A DNA stretch of 64,000 nucleotides from Pseudarthrobacter polychromogenes. Its GTDB lineage: Bacteria > Actinomycetota > Actinomycetes > Actinomycetales > Micrococcaceae. A model generated the notes under the pieces. The model saw nothing but the letters and a program-made list of their open reading frames with translations. It made no database searches and was not told the origin of the DNA. Positions within the stretch are counted from its first letter, which is position 1. Every line of letters starts with the position of its first letter. Shown piece after piece: positions 1-8,468 of the stretch. The translations under genes and the position numbers were made by a program. The DNA is taken from NCBI RefSeq assembly GCF_014644495.1, contig NZ_BMKU01000014.1, positions 1-64,000 of the forward strand. The letters are read 5' to 3'.

Positions 1-35
1 TATGAAACAATCAACCGGACCGCACTCACAGCGGC

Positions 36-665
36 CTAAGACCCCGAGTCAACAAAAGCCGGGGCAGTCCCTATCCCGATGACATTGATGCCGCCGCTGG
101 CCGCGGAATGCTTCTCCAGCTCGGTCGTGGGCACGCTCGGGTCAATGCCGATAACGGCGGATACTTCGCCCGGGTACCGGTTCGCATAGTCGAGTGTGTA
201 GAAGCCCGCGATCGAATGTCCAGCCAAAACGTACGGCTTCCCGATGTCGAGTAAGGAGAGGGCCTCGTGGAGCTCTCTGCTGATATTCTCAACGGTCCGA
301 TCCGGTGCGCTCATGTCGCTGTAGCCGTACCCGAAACGCTCGACGACGATGACGTCGTAGGCCACGAGTTCCCTAATCAAAGGGGCGAAGTCCAGCGCCG
401 GAGCTATCGTGCCCAGACCGCTGAGCAGGACCAGGGGCTGCCCACCTTCGGCGCCAGCCCGGACGACGTTCAGTGAGCCTCCAGCGACCTCCACTAGTTC
501 ACCGTACTGGGCAGTGCTCGACCTCTCCTGCTGTTCCAGGAACGCGTTGGCCGCTGTGGATGCAAGAATCATGCCCAGGGCAGTGATCGCAACAACGCCA
601 AGGATTTTGCGCGTGCGACGGAATGGCCGGCGACGTTTCTTTGTATGGTCTGTAAGCGAAATCAT
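36..665 (-). CDS. Alpha/beta-hydrolase, C-terminally truncated
   Basis: Membrane-anchored or exported alpha/beta-hydrolase of about 209 aa. A basic N-terminus (KKRRRPFRRTRK) is followed by one hydrophobic segment (ILGVVAITALGMILASTAANA), which reads as a signal anchor. The fold is recognisable from the VERFGYGYSD strand/turn and the nucleophile elbow GHSIAG. Family members are usually near 300 aa, and the region that should carry the catalytic histidine is absent because a TAG at 36-38 ends the frame; the other minus-strand frames also close within the first 35 bases. The start was taken at the ATG at 665, which has an AGGAG seven bases upstream, rather than a codon 13 residues earlier. It may be a pseudogene. 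Substrate unknown. Confidence 0.7.
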   Translation of the reverse strand: MISLTDHTKKRRRPFRRTRKILGVVAITALGMILASTAANAFLEQQERSSTAQYGELVEVAGGSLNVVRAGAEGGQPLVLLSGLGTIAPALDFAPLIRELVAYDVIVVERFGYGYSDMSAPDRTVENISRELHEALSLLDIGKPYVLAGHSIAGFYTLDYANRYPGEVSAVIGIDPSVPTTELEKHSAASGGINVIGIGTAPAFVDSGS

Positions 666-764
666 TGCTACTCCTGGTACAAGAGCCGGCTCGATACCCG
701 GCATTGGTTGGTTGCAGTCGACGTTTAGAAATTGGGTGGCAGCGGCCTTCTCAGCGTGTTCTGC

Positions 765-1403
765 TTAGGTTGCAGTCACCGATGCTGGCTGCGCCGCAGT
801 GACCCCGTCGGCTGCTGCGGTACGAGGAACGTTGCGAAGCATCCAGGCTGCAAGGAAAGCGGCGGCTACGGCGAGACCAACCAGCCCAAGTTGCAGCACA
901 ATTTCCGGGAACACCGTTCGCAGGGCGATGGGAAGTGAACTCGCCGTGTAGAGGACTATGGCGCTTTTGGGAACGCTTGACGTCACCCACAGCGCGAGCA
1001 TGAAAATCACGGTACCCACGAGGAAGAGCATCGATACCACTGTGAGGGCGATACCCAAGGGACCTGAACGCAGGACGGAAACAACATCTTGGCCAATGTA
1101 GGGAAAGACGAGGTTGAGGACGAACTCAACCCCAACGAGGCCGGCCAGCGACGTTACGGAGATGACGGCACCTGAGGCTGCGAGGGTCCCGGCCTTGCGG
1201 GAAACCAACAAATACATCCCGATCACCAATCCGATCGCGGCGATTTGAGCTATCGGTGCAGCGAGCTGGGTGAAAGGTGATGTGGGAATGATCCCTGCCC
1301 TCTTTGCCGCGTTGACCAGCAGAATTGCTGCTGAGATAAATCCGGCGAAGGCCAAGATCCTGATGAGTGTTGCAGGTAGGAGAACTTCGATTTTGGATGA
1401 CAT
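765..1403 (-). CDS. Multi-pass membrane protein (paralogue of the protein at 4855-5544)
   Basis: Integral membrane protein of 212 aa with about six hydrophobic segments and a polar Ala/Thr-rich tail. No enzymatic motif is visible. It resembles the 229-aa protein encoded at 4855-5544: both have an I/V-GMYL segment followed by a Gly-rich helix, a VE pair and an L-V-x-P motif in the same order, so they are probably distant paralogues. It sits downstream of, and on the same strand as, the MalT-type regulator. Its upstream region (1504-1533) carries a palindromic element shared with the other two non-regulator genes of the locus, which suggests common control. Function unknown. Confidence 0.75.
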   Translation of the reverse strand: MSSKIEVLLPATLIRILAFAGFISAAILLVNAAKRAGIIPTSPFTQLAAPIAQIAAIGLVIGMYLLVSRKAGTLAASGAVISVTSLAGLVGVEFVLNLVFPYIGQDVVSVLRSGPLGIALTVVSMLFLVGTVIFMLALWVTSSVPKSAIVLYTASSLPIALRTVFPEIVLQLGLVGLAVAAAFLAAWMLRNVPRTAAADGVTAAQPASVTAT

Positions 1404-1503
1404 TTTGGAGCTCTTATCTGACGGGTTCTGCGCGAATCACGAATGTTGAAGGTGGCCTCATGCCCGGAAAGTGCCGGGATGACTTGAAGCTACGCGGGCG
1501 CTT

Positions 1504-1533
1504 AGTGACCTGGCGTCACCACGGGTGGTGATT
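1504..1533 (-). promoter_or_regulatory. Conserved palindromic operator-like element, copy 1
   Basis: Read on the minus strand, this element has ATCACC, then GGTGACGCC, then GGTCAC. The core TCACCA-N4-TGGTGA is a perfect inverted repeat. It lies about 100 bases upstream of the start at 1403. The same half-site order recurs at 1909-1939 and 4757-4786. Inference: binding site of the LuxR-type regulator encoded at 1972-4713. Confidence 0.55.
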
Positions 1534-1613
1534 GATGAGGTGGTTGGCCCGATATCTCCCGATCAACCGGCGTGGTTGGGTGGAATCCGAGGTGTGGTCG
1601 CTGCACGCTGGCG

Positions 1614-1877
1614 CTAGGCCTTAATGGTTTCGTTCTGGGGGCCCGGATCCTCCAGGAGATTCACGGCTATTAACGTCGCGCCGATATCCCGAACCTTTGC
1701 GAGCAGGCCGTGCAGCGCTGCCTGATCGAGGACCGGTCCGCACAGGCTGGTTGTTCCGTCGTTTTCTTGTGTGACGGCCATGCCTTCGAACCAGTTGGTC
1801 CAGGAACTGTCGAGGTGTCCCCGGATGCGGAGTTGGTACTGTCCGGGCCCGTGATGTTCTGCTGGCATGGCGTTCAT
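1614..1877 (-). CDS. Small conserved hypothetical protein
   Basis: Small soluble protein of about 87 aa with no transmembrane segment. It has a beta-rich start (YQLRIRGHLD, then WFEGMAV), a short SLCGPV turn, a helix DQAALHGLLAKVRDIG and an acidic tail. I do not assign a family. The start at 1877 is preceded by a purine-rich GGGAAAGGGG; a start three codons downstream or four codons upstream (GTG) is also possible. It lies immediately downstream of the MalT-type regulator on the same strand. It has its own palindromic element at 1909-1939 in the 94-base gap, so it is probably transcribed separately and controlled by that regulator. Confidence 0.65.
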   Translation of the reverse strand: MNAMPAEHHGPGQYQLRIRGHLDSSWTNWFEGMAVTQENDGTTSLCGPVLDQAALHGLLAKVRDIGATLIAVNLLEDPGPQNETIKA

Positions 1878-1908
1878 CCCCTTTCCCACCTGAAGCTACT
1901 GAGGCGTG

Positions 1909-1939
1909 GGGTGATTCCGCGTCACCATCCTTGGTGATG
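1909..1939 (-). promoter_or_regulatory. Conserved palindromic operator-like element, copy 2
   Basis: Perfect inverted repeat TCACCA-TCCT-TGGTGA at 1922-1937, with a further TCACC half-site about four bases past GGTGACGC when read on the minus strand. It lies about 30 bases upstream of the small gene starting at 1877. It matches the elements at 1504-1533 and 4757-4786. Confidence 0.55.
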
Positions 1940-1971
1940 GATGTAGTGCTCCCCGAGGGCTGCGCAGGCCC

Positions 1972-4713
1972 CTAAATCAGCCCCTGCTCCTTGCCATGGC
2001 GCACCGCTTCCCGCCGGCTGTTGACCTCGAGCTTGGTGAAGATGCGTTTGGTGTGGGTGCGCAGGGTGTTGACCGAGACAAAGAGCTGGCGGGCGATTTC
2101 CGGCCCGCTCAATGACGAGCCCAGTAGCCTCAGTACCTCCAGCTCGCGTTTGCTCAGGACTTCCAGCTCAGGTGCGGTAGTCCCCCTGGCAGCCGTTTGA
2201 AGTTTCGTGGTTTCCAAGGATTGGAGAAGCCGGGCAACGTGGGCCGCGGCGGTGCCCTTGCCTGCTGCCTCAGCCAGCAGCGGCGCCAGGGGTGCTCCTT
2301 CATCCAGAAAGAGGCGGACGTAACCCTCCGGTCCGGCTTCGGCCAGGGCACGTTCCAGGGGTGCCAGCGCCAGCGCGTGCTGGCCCTGGGCGTCCAGTAC
2401 CAGTGCCTGCAGCACAAGGATCTCGTAGGTGCTTCCCTTGCGTCCGGCTGCCTGCGCAGCTTTGAGCAGGCGCTTGAGCAGGTCCTCCGCCGCCTGGATC
2501 GTCTTTTCTTCCGGCAGGACGCGGTGCTGGGAAATGAGAAGACGCGCCAGGGTGAGGTGCTCAAATTCCCGTAGGTAGCTCAACTCCCTAACCACCGGCA
2601 GGCCGGTGCTGCGTGCCCACGCCCAGCCTTCTGACAGCCGCCCCTGCCTGATCGCTGTGCGCGCTTTCAATGCGGGGATGGGGCGGGTTTCCGGAAAAAA
2701 CCCACGCAGATACAGGAGCTGGGCCTGGTCAAGGGACTCGATGGCCCCGGTTACGTCCCCTTCGGCTTCCCGCACGCCTGCCATCGCAACGAACCACCGG
2801 TAAGAGTGCTCCGTCAAGGGAGCGACGTGCCGGCCCAGCTCTTTACTTGTTTGAAGATGCAGGGCTGCGCTCTCCAGGTCCCCAAATTCACGGCAGAGCT
2901 CGCTGTAGCCCACATGCAGCTCAGCAGTGGCACGGGGCGCCGTTCCCCCTTGGGCGGCCGCATGGCCAAGGGCACTTTCGTAGAGCTTTCGCGCTTCCTG
3001 AAGCTTTCCCCGGGCGATCTGCATGTCTGCCAGCAGGATGGTGCTGCTGAGCTCATCGGTGAGGTTTCCCGCTTCATGGAGGCTCAAGACTGCCTCTGAG
3101 AAGGTGTCGACAGCCGTTTCTACGTCACCTTGAGCCCAGGAAGCCAACCCCAGAAACGCCGCTGCGGCCCCGCGGGCGAAATGGTCTTCCGGCCCGGCGA
3201 GTTCGAACGCCTCCCGCGCGTGGTGTGCCGTGGCGGAGACGTCACCCCTGGCCTGAGCCAGCGAGGCCCGGTACATTGCGATGGTTGACGGCAGCATCCG
3301 GAGCTCTTGTCCGCGGATTGATGTCGGGGCGGAGTGTCCTGGCCCCTTGCCCTCCGCTGCTGCTGAGTCCAGTCCCTGTTCAGCGGCCCGAAGCCAGGGC
3401 TCGACGGCGTCGAGGTCGCCGGAGACTAGCATGCGCCAGGCGTAGAAGACACTGAGCAGTGGGCGGGAACGGATCACCTCGTCAGGAAGCGCCGTCAGCC
3501 AGGCCAGCATCATGACATCCTGCCGGGTCCGGCGCATTTGCGGCAGCACTTCTTCGATCAGGTTGGCGGCGCGTTCAAAGTCCTCGGCCGCCAATGCGTG
3601 GTGGACTGCGTCCTCTGTCAGGTCATTCTGTTCGTACCATTCGCTTGCCAGTCGATGCAGCTCGGGTATTCGGCTGGGCGGTTCCTGCCGGGCCCGTGCA
3701 CGCAGGACGTCGGCGAACAAATGATGATACCGATACCACTGCCGCCGGTCATCCAGTGGAATAACGAACAGATTGTCCCGCTCCAGCGCATCAAGCATGG
3801 CCTGGCCTCCGCCCACGCCTGTGAGTGCCTCACAGAGACCTCCTGTCAGGTGGTCCAGGAGAGCTGTGGTCAGCAGGAAGTTGCGGACTTCTGCCGGCTG
3901 GCGCTGCAACACCTCCTCCACCAGGTAGTCGATGACGAAGCGATGGCTTCCCGTGAAAGCCCGGATAGACGCGGAGGCGTCCTCGTGCTCCCGGAGGGAC
4001 AACCCGGCCAGCTGAAGTCCCGCGATCCACCCCTCGGTCCGGGTCGCAAGAGCAGCGATGTCATCCACTGAAAGACCCAAGTTCATGACCTGGTTGAGGA
4101 AATCAGCCGCTTCCTCCGGTGTGAAGCGCAGGTCGGCGGCCCTGAGCTCGGTCAGCTCGCCGCGGCTCCGTAAGCGGGCCAGCGACAGCGGCGGATCCGA
4201 TCTGGTGGCGATGGCCAGGTGCAGCTGCGGCGGCAGATGGTCCAGAAGGAACGCGAGGGCTTCATGAACCAGTCGTTCTTCAATGACGTGGTAGTCATCG
4301 AGCACAAGGATGAACTCTTTTCCGGACCGCGCCATGTCATTGATCAGGGACGTCAGTACTGGTTCCGCAGCCATGACCTGGCCGCTGTGCCTCAGGCCGG
4401 TGATCTCCACGCCGATGTCCGCGTCCACGCCCTGCAGGGCAGCAACAAGGTAGGCCAGAAAGCGTGAGGGGTCATTATCGTGCGCGTCGAGGGACAGCCA
4501 GGCGATACCGACGCCGGGTTGCTGGCGTCCGCGCTGGATGATCCACTCGCTGAGCAGGGTAGTTTTGCCGAAGCCCGCCGGAGCGCAAACGAGTGACAGC
4601 TTCCGGCTTGCGCCCAGTTCATCGTTGAGACGCTTGAGCAGCCGTGGCCGGGAAGTGATCTGCGGGCGCGGTGCCGGAAAAAAGAGCTTCGTAGCCAGCA
4701 CAGGCGTCGGCAT
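1972..4713 (-). CDS. MalT-type LuxR family ATP-dependent transcriptional regulator
   Basis: Large STAND-type regulator of 913 aa. The N-terminal NTPase domain has a Walker A motif APAGFGKTT at residues 44-52, followed by AWLSLDAHDNDP and a Walker B-like ILVLDDYH. A long helical TPR-like middle follows. The C-terminal GerE/LuxR helix-turn-helix begins LSKRELEVLRLLG and contains SVNTLRTHTKRIF. Family members use ATP and a small ligand or partner to switch on DNA binding. It is divergent from the membrane-protein gene at 4855, and all three neighbouring non-regulator genes share a palindromic element, so those are its likely targets along with itself. The ligand is not known. Confidence 0.88.
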   Translation of the reverse strand: MPTPVLATKLFFPAPRPQITSRPRLLKRLNDELGASRKLSLVCAPAGFGKTTLLSEWIIQRGRQQPGVGIAWLSLDAHDNDPSRFLAYLVAALQGVDADIGVEITGLRHSGQVMAAEPVLTSLINDMARSGKEFILVLDDYHVIEERLVHEALAFLLDHLPPQLHLAIATRSDPPLSLARLRSRGELTELRAADLRFTPEEAADFLNQVMNLGLSVDDIAALATRTEGWIAGLQLAGLSLREHEDASASIRAFTGSHRFVIDYLVEEVLQRQPAEVRNFLLTTALLDHLTGGLCEALTGVGGGQAMLDALERDNLFVIPLDDRRQWYRYHHLFADVLRARARQEPPSRIPELHRLASEWYEQNDLTEDAVHHALAAEDFERAANLIEEVLPQMRRTRQDVMMLAWLTALPDEVIRSRPLLSVFYAWRMLVSGDLDAVEPWLRAAEQGLDSAAAEGKGPGHSAPTSIRGQELRMLPSTIAMYRASLAQARGDVSATAHHAREAFELAGPEDHFARGAAAAFLGLASWAQGDVETAVDTFSEAVLSLHEAGNLTDELSSTILLADMQIARGKLQEARKLYESALGHAAAQGGTAPRATAELHVGYSELCREFGDLESAALHLQTSKELGRHVAPLTEHSYRWFVAMAGVREAEGDVTGAIESLDQAQLLYLRGFFPETRPIPALKARTAIRQGRLSEGWAWARSTGLPVVRELSYLREFEHLTLARLLISQHRVLPEEKTIQAAEDLLKRLLKAAQAAGRKGSTYEILVLQALVLDAQGQHALALAPLERALAEAGPEGYVRLFLDEGAPLAPLLAEAAGKGTAAAHVARLLQSLETTKLQTAARGTTAPELEVLSKRELEVLRLLGSSLSGPEIARQLFVSVNTLRTHTKRIFTKLEVNSRREAVRHGKEQGLI

Positions 4714-4756
4714 GCCCCCAGTATAGGCGTCCGGGCTGCCCGGATCTCACCCCGTC

Positions 4757-4786
4757 AATCACATCCTTGGGTGACGCCTGGTCACC
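4757..4786 (+). promoter_or_regulatory. Conserved palindromic operator-like element, copy 3
   Basis: AATCAC, then GGTGACGCC, then GGTCACC, in the divergent gap between the LuxR regulator (start 4713, minus) and the membrane protein (start 4855, plus). Aligned with the reverse complement of copy 1 it is nearly identical at all three half-sites. The position would allow both autoregulation and control of the divergent gene. Confidence 0.55.
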
Positions 4787-4854
4787 CCATTGGTTCCTAC
4801 GTTTGAGTCATCCGTAGCACTCGGCCACGGACACGCGGAAACAAGGAGCCGGAC

Positions 4855-5544
4855 ATGCCCATCACCGCCACCAAGCTCACCCGGGCGGCCGGCCTGAGCG
4901 CCATTGCCGCAGGATTGCTGTTTACTGCCGTCCAGATCAACCATCCCCATCTGGATGCCACCTTTGTCACCACAACCGAATGGACGGTCCGGCAAGGGAT
5001 GAAGGTGCTCATGGCCGCTTTGGCGCTCGTCGGGATCACGGGAATGTACCTGCGCCAGACCAAGGAGACCGGGGTCCTTGGCCTGCTCGGGTACGTCCTT
5101 TTCAGCGCAGGCTACCTCGCCATGCTGAGCGTCGAAACCATTGCGATGGTCGTCCTTCCATCCATCGCCGAGAGCGCGCCCGGCTACGTCAACGACGTCC
5201 TTGCCGTGTCCACAAACGGCAGTGCGGCCGGTGACATCGGCCTGATCCAGCCACTCATCTCGTTCATGGGAATCGCTTACCTGGGCGGCGGCCTGCTTTT
5301 CGCTATCGCCCTCTTCCGCGCAAAGATCCTCGTCCGTTGGTCTGCAGTACTGCTCGCCGTTGGCGCCCTTGCTCCTATCGCGATCCTGGTGCTGCCGCAG
5401 ATCAACTTCAGACTGTTCGCCTTGCCCAACGCTGTCGCCCTGGTCGCCCTCGGATTCTCCTTGTGGCGCGAGCAGCGCACGGTCACCGGTCAGTCCGTGC
5501 ACAAGGCCGCGAGTTCGTCGCTCCACCCAGCCGGTGCCAAGTGA
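4855..5544 (+). CDS. Multi-pass membrane protein (DUF4386-like)
   Basis: Integral membrane protein of 229 aa with about six to seven hydrophobic segments and a short polar C-terminus. AAGGAG lies eight bases upstream of the ATG. It contains GITGMYLRQTKETG between the second and third helices and a long extracytoplasmic-looking loop (ESAPGYVNDVLAVS). The topology and several motifs match the protein at 765-1403, so the two are likely paralogues flanking the regulator. It resembles the loosely defined DUF4386-type membrane proteins, but I hold that name lightly. No transport or catalytic motif is visible. It is probably controlled by the divergent LuxR regulator through the element at 4757-4786. 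Confidence 0.75.
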   Translation: MPITATKLTRAAGLSAIAAGLLFTAVQINHPHLDATFVTTTEWTVRQGMKVLMAALALVGITGMYLRQTKETGVLGLLGYVLFSAGYLAMLSVETIAMVVLPSIAESAPGYVNDVLAVSTNGSAAGDIGLIQPLISFMGIAYLGGGLLFAIALFRAKILVRWSAVLLAVGALAPIAILVLPQINFRLFALPNAVALVALGFSLWREQRTVTGQSVHKAASSSLHPAGAK

Positions 5545-5577
5545 ACGACGCTGGCCTCTACGGCCTCCGCCCCAGCC

Positions 5578-6228
5578 TCAGGTGGTGCGGCCTGTCTCAT
5601 GAGCCCACATGGCGAGCTCGACCCGATTTCGCGCGTCCAGCTTGCGCATCAGGCTGGCCAGATGGGTCTTGACGGTGCTGGGACTGATGTGGAGATCGGC
5701 GGCGATCTCACTATTGGTTCGGCCCTGCGCCACGGGGAGGAGCACTTGCTCCTCCCGGGAGGTGAGCGGTTCTATCGGCTGCGCGGATGGTCCCTTCTGC
5801 GACCTGGCAAACGCCGCAAGTAGACGGACGGTCACGCTGGGAGCGATCAGCGCATCACCGTCGGCTGCGGCGTGGATCGCCTGGGTCAGCAGCGCAGGTC
5901 CGGCGTCCTTAAGCAGGAAGCCCCGGGCACCGGCCTTCAACGCCCCATGGACGTACTCGTCGAGGTCAAAAGTTGTGATCACCACGATCGGCAGGGGGTC
6001 GGTGACCTCGGGTCCGGCGAGCCGGCGGGTGGCTTCAATACCGTCCATCAGCGGCATGCGGATGTCGAACAGGCACACGTCCGGGTGCAGCTGACGCGCC
6101 AGGGCCACCGCCTGTCGCCCATCGGTGGCGGCACCCACGACCTCGATGTCGGGCTGGGCGTTCAGCAGCATCGTCAGGCCGGTGCGCACGATGTCTTGAT
6201 CGTCGGCGATGAGCACCCGGATGGTCAT
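5578..6228 (-). CDS. NarL/FixJ-family response regulator
   Basis: Two-component response regulator of 216 aa. The receiver domain (about residues 1-120) has the acidic pair in IADDQD, the phospho-acceptor Asp55 in CLFDIRMP and a Thr/Lys switch (VVITTFD, LLKDAGP). The C-terminal GerE-type helix-turn-helix begins LTSREEQVLLPVAQG and includes SPSTVKTHLASLMRKL. Its ATG overlaps the stop of the upstream histidine kinase by four bases (ATGA, 6225-6228), so the pair is translationally coupled. Targets are not evident from the sequence; the divergent DUF6326 gene at 7533 is one candidate. Confidence 0.92.
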   Translation of the reverse strand: MTIRVLIADDQDIVRTGLTMLLNAQPDIEVVGAATDGRQAVALARQLHPDVCLFDIRMPLMDGIEATRRLAGPEVTDPLPIVVITTFDLDEYVHGALKAGARGFLLKDAGPALLTQAIHAAADGDALIAPSVTVRLLAAFARSQKGPSAQPIEPLTSREEQVLLPVAQGRTNSEIAADLHISPSTVKTHLASLMRKLDARNRVELAMWAHETGRTT

Positions 6229-7373
6229 CGGGGGGCGCCCGCTCGGGGCAGTATCGCCTCGACCCGCCAGCCACCGCCCGCGGACGGGCCGGCGTGGAAC
6301 GTGCCACCCAGCAACTTGGCGCGTTCCCGCATACCGACGAGGCCAAAGCCCGACGGGCCGCCAGCGGCCGTGCTGACGGCGCCATCGTCATCGACCGTCA
6401 ACCGCACCTGCTCGGCGTCACCCACGACACGCACGGCTACCCGCGTCGCGGAGCGGGCGTGCCGTCGCGCGTTCGTGACCGACTCTTGGGTCAGGCGGTA
6501 GAGCGCGGCACCAACCACAGGGCTGAGATCGTCGAGCTCACCGGACAGCTCAACATCGACCCGTGGCCCTCCCCCGGCCTGACCGGCGAGCCGCCCGAGG
6601 TCAGCTACGCCCTGGCCTGGCGCGAAGTCCGCCCCCTCGGAGGCGCGCAGAACACCCACCATGGTGCGCAACTCGGTCAGCGTTCGCGAGGCCGCGTCCT
6701 CGATGACAGCAAGAACCTCAGCGGCACGCTCGGGGTGCGACGTTGCGACTGCACGTCCGGCCTGGGCCTGGATGACGATGCCGGAGACGTGGTGGGCGAC
6801 CGTGTCGTGGAGGTTACGCGCCAGCTGCTCACGCTCCCGGGCTTTGGTCTCGTCAATGTCGCGGGTGCGCGCGTACGCGTGGTAGCGGATTGCAGCGCCC
6901 AGGGCTGCGGCGAACAGGAAGAAGGCGAATGCACCCACCACATCTGCCTGGCTGGTCGGGTCGGCGACGTGCGTGATGACCAGCCAGGCCAGGATGACCA
7001 CGAGGCCGATCGAGGCCTCCCGGCCGGCTCCCCACCGGAACAGCGCGTAGGCCAAGACGAGCACGCCCCCGATGCTCGTCAGCAGACCAGCATCCTCGCC
7101 CGCGAGGATCCTCGCAACGTCGACAGCCATCAGCGTGCCGAAGGAGACCGCGACCGCCGCCAGCGGGTGGGTGCGGCGCCACCACAAGGGAGCAAGGACC
7201 ACAATCATGGCGGCGAGCACCAGCGGGCGCCACATTATGTCCTCGCGGAGCACCGCCTCCACCACCGACCACACCAGGAGCACCCCGACGAGCACCCCGT
7301 CCCGCCACACCCGCCGCGGCGGATTCGCTGGTCGAGGCTCAGCCCACATAGTGCGCAACGCCTTCGTCACCAT
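6225..7373 (-). CDS. Sensor histidine kinase (HisKA_3 / DesK-NarX type)
   Basis: Membrane sensor kinase of 382 aa. About five to six transmembrane helices occupy residues 25-165. The HisKA_3 dimerisation helix contains the phospho-acceptor His189 in RNLHDTVAHH. A HATPase domain follows, with the N-box-like LTQESVTNARRHA and G-boxes VDDDG and GFGLVGMRERA. There is no large extracytoplasmic sensor domain, so the signal is probably sensed in the membrane. It is the partner of the response regulator that overlaps its stop codon. It is divergent from the DUF6326 membrane gene, with about 160 bases between them. Confidence 0.92.
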   Translation of the reverse strand: MVTKALRTMWAEPRPANPPRRVWRDGVLVGVLLVWSVVEAVLREDIMWRPLVLAAMIVVLAPLWWRRTHPLAAVAVSFGTLMAVDVARILAGEDAGLLTSIGGVLVLAYALFRWGAGREASIGLVVILAWLVITHVADPTSQADVVGAFAFFLFAAALGAAIRYHAYARTRDIDETKAREREQLARNLHDTVAHHVSGIVIQAQAGRAVATSHPERAAEVLAVIEDAASRTLTELRTMVGVLRASEGADFAPGQGVADLGRLAGQAGGGPRVDVELSGELDDLSPVVGAALYRLTQESVTNARRHARSATRVAVRVVGDAEQVRLTVDDDGAVSTAAGGPSGFGLVGMRERAKLLGGTFHAGPSAGGGWRVEAILPRAGAPR

Positions 7374-7532
7374 CTGTCCAGCTTAGAACCAGAGCGGCAG
7401 CGGCGGATCAGCCGAAAGCACGAGAGAGAGACCATGCCATAGGCCAGGCAAACTCCAGCCTCCGGGCCGATGTGCCCGCCGCCTGGCTCAGCGATCGTGG
7501 AACTACCGATCCTCACCACAACAACGGAGCCC

Positions 7533-8024
7533 ATGATGAGAACACGTCAACCCACCACCGCACCGGAAGACCAGCGGATCCCGGTGCAAGCCAAGCTCGC
7601 CGCAGCCTGGACCAGTTTGATGTTCTTCTACATCTACATCGACTACTTCCACCTCTACCAACCCGGCGCCATCGACCAAATCCGGGGTGGCGGCATCTTT
7701 GAGTTCACCATTACCCCGACGTTGATGACCGTTTTCGTCGCGGTCATAGGAATCCCGGCCCTGATGGTAATGCTCTCCATGACGCTGCCCGCCCGGGTGA
7801 ACCGCACCGCGAACCTCGCCGTGGCAACGCTCTACATGCCCGTCACGGTGTTCAACGCGGCAGGGGCGAGCTGGGACTGGGCCCTTTACTACGGCTTCCA
7901 CATCGCAATCGAGCTGCTGCTCCTGGCCTTCATCCTGCGCTCCGCCTGGATCTGGCCCCGCACCGCCCCGGCTGCGGCCCTGCCGACCAGGCGTGAGTCC
8001 GACCGCGCCCAGCAGCAAGCGTGA
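7533..8024 (+). CDS. DUF6326 family membrane protein
   Basis: Membrane protein of about 163 aa with four predicted helices. The first, KLAAAWTSLMFFYIYIDYF, carries the conserved aromatic-rich FYIYIDYFHLY segment, which I recognise as DUF6326. The chosen ATG at 7533 (or the adjacent ATG at 7536) follows GGAG; the frame remains open 21 codons upstream but without a better ribosome-binding site. No catalytic motif is visible. It is divergently transcribed from the two-component genes. A rho-independent-type hairpin lies about 130 bases downstream. Confidence 0.75.
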   Translation: MMRTRQPTTAPEDQRIPVQAKLAAAWTSLMFFYIYIDYFHLYQPGAIDQIRGGGIFEFTITPTLMTVFVAVIGIPALMVMLSMTLPARVNRTANLAVATLYMPVTVFNAAGASWDWALYYGFHIAIELLLLAFILRSAWIWPRTAPAAALPTRRESDRAQQQA

Positions 8025-8095
8025 ACCCACGAGCAGTACCTGTCCTGTTCGGAGTCATCTGCTTCGTGCAGGCCTTGGCCTTGCGCACATACTCC

Positions 8096-8107
8096 TAAGC
8101 ATACTTA
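8096..8107. promoter_or_regulatory. Short palindrome TAAGCATACTTA
   Basis: TAAG and CTTA arms around CATA in an intergenic stretch, which could be a repressor half-site or a promoter-associated element. No linked gene starts close enough downstream to prove a role. Confidence 0.25.
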
Positions 8108-8155
8108 TGATGGTTGCAGTCGGATGGGGATGCGACTGTGAGGGGAATCGTGAAG

Positions 8156-8186
8156 GGTGCGCTCAGCGAACGGGGCGCACCTTTTT
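8156..8186 (+). terminator. Rho-independent-type terminator
   Basis: Perfect 7-bp stem GGTGCGC / GCGCACC with a 12-base loop, followed directly by TTTTT. It lies downstream of the DUF6326 gene and may end its transcript or that of an unannotated short RNA. Confidence 0.6.
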
Positions 8187-8297
8187 CGTGCCCGGAGCCT
8201 TGTCCGTTGACCTCTGGTCCCTACGTGGGCAAATTCCGGCTCTGATGCTGCGGAGTTGCGTCCGGGAATGAAAGCGGCACGGTCCTAGACTTTCGCT

Positions 8298-8468
8298 ATG
8301 CACCCCTTAGTGGGAATCGGCCTGGTGTTCCTCGCCGCGATTGCCTGGTCGGTCACCATCCTGACCATGCTGATTGTTCTGGTCAAAGCCCGGCGCCGGC
8401 CGCTGGCCCACGGCAGACGAGCAGTCCAGAGTACGGAGATCCAAAGCTCCGATGAAAGAGCGGCTTAG
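8298..8468 (+). CDS. Small single-pass membrane protein, possibly leaderless
   Basis: Short open frame of 56 aa beginning MHPLVGIGLVF. It has one strong transmembrane helix (about residues 5-30) followed by a basic stretch KARRRP and a polar tail, which is the usual layout of small inner-membrane proteins with the C-terminus inside. There is no Shine-Dalgarno sequence, but a TAGACT hexamer ends six bases before the ATG, as expected for a leaderless actinobacterial mRNA. Function unknown. The following 8469-8680 holds no convincing gene. Confidence 0.5.
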   Translation: MHPLVGIGLVFLAAIAWSVTILTMLIVLVKARRRPLAHGRRAVQSTEIQSSDERAA

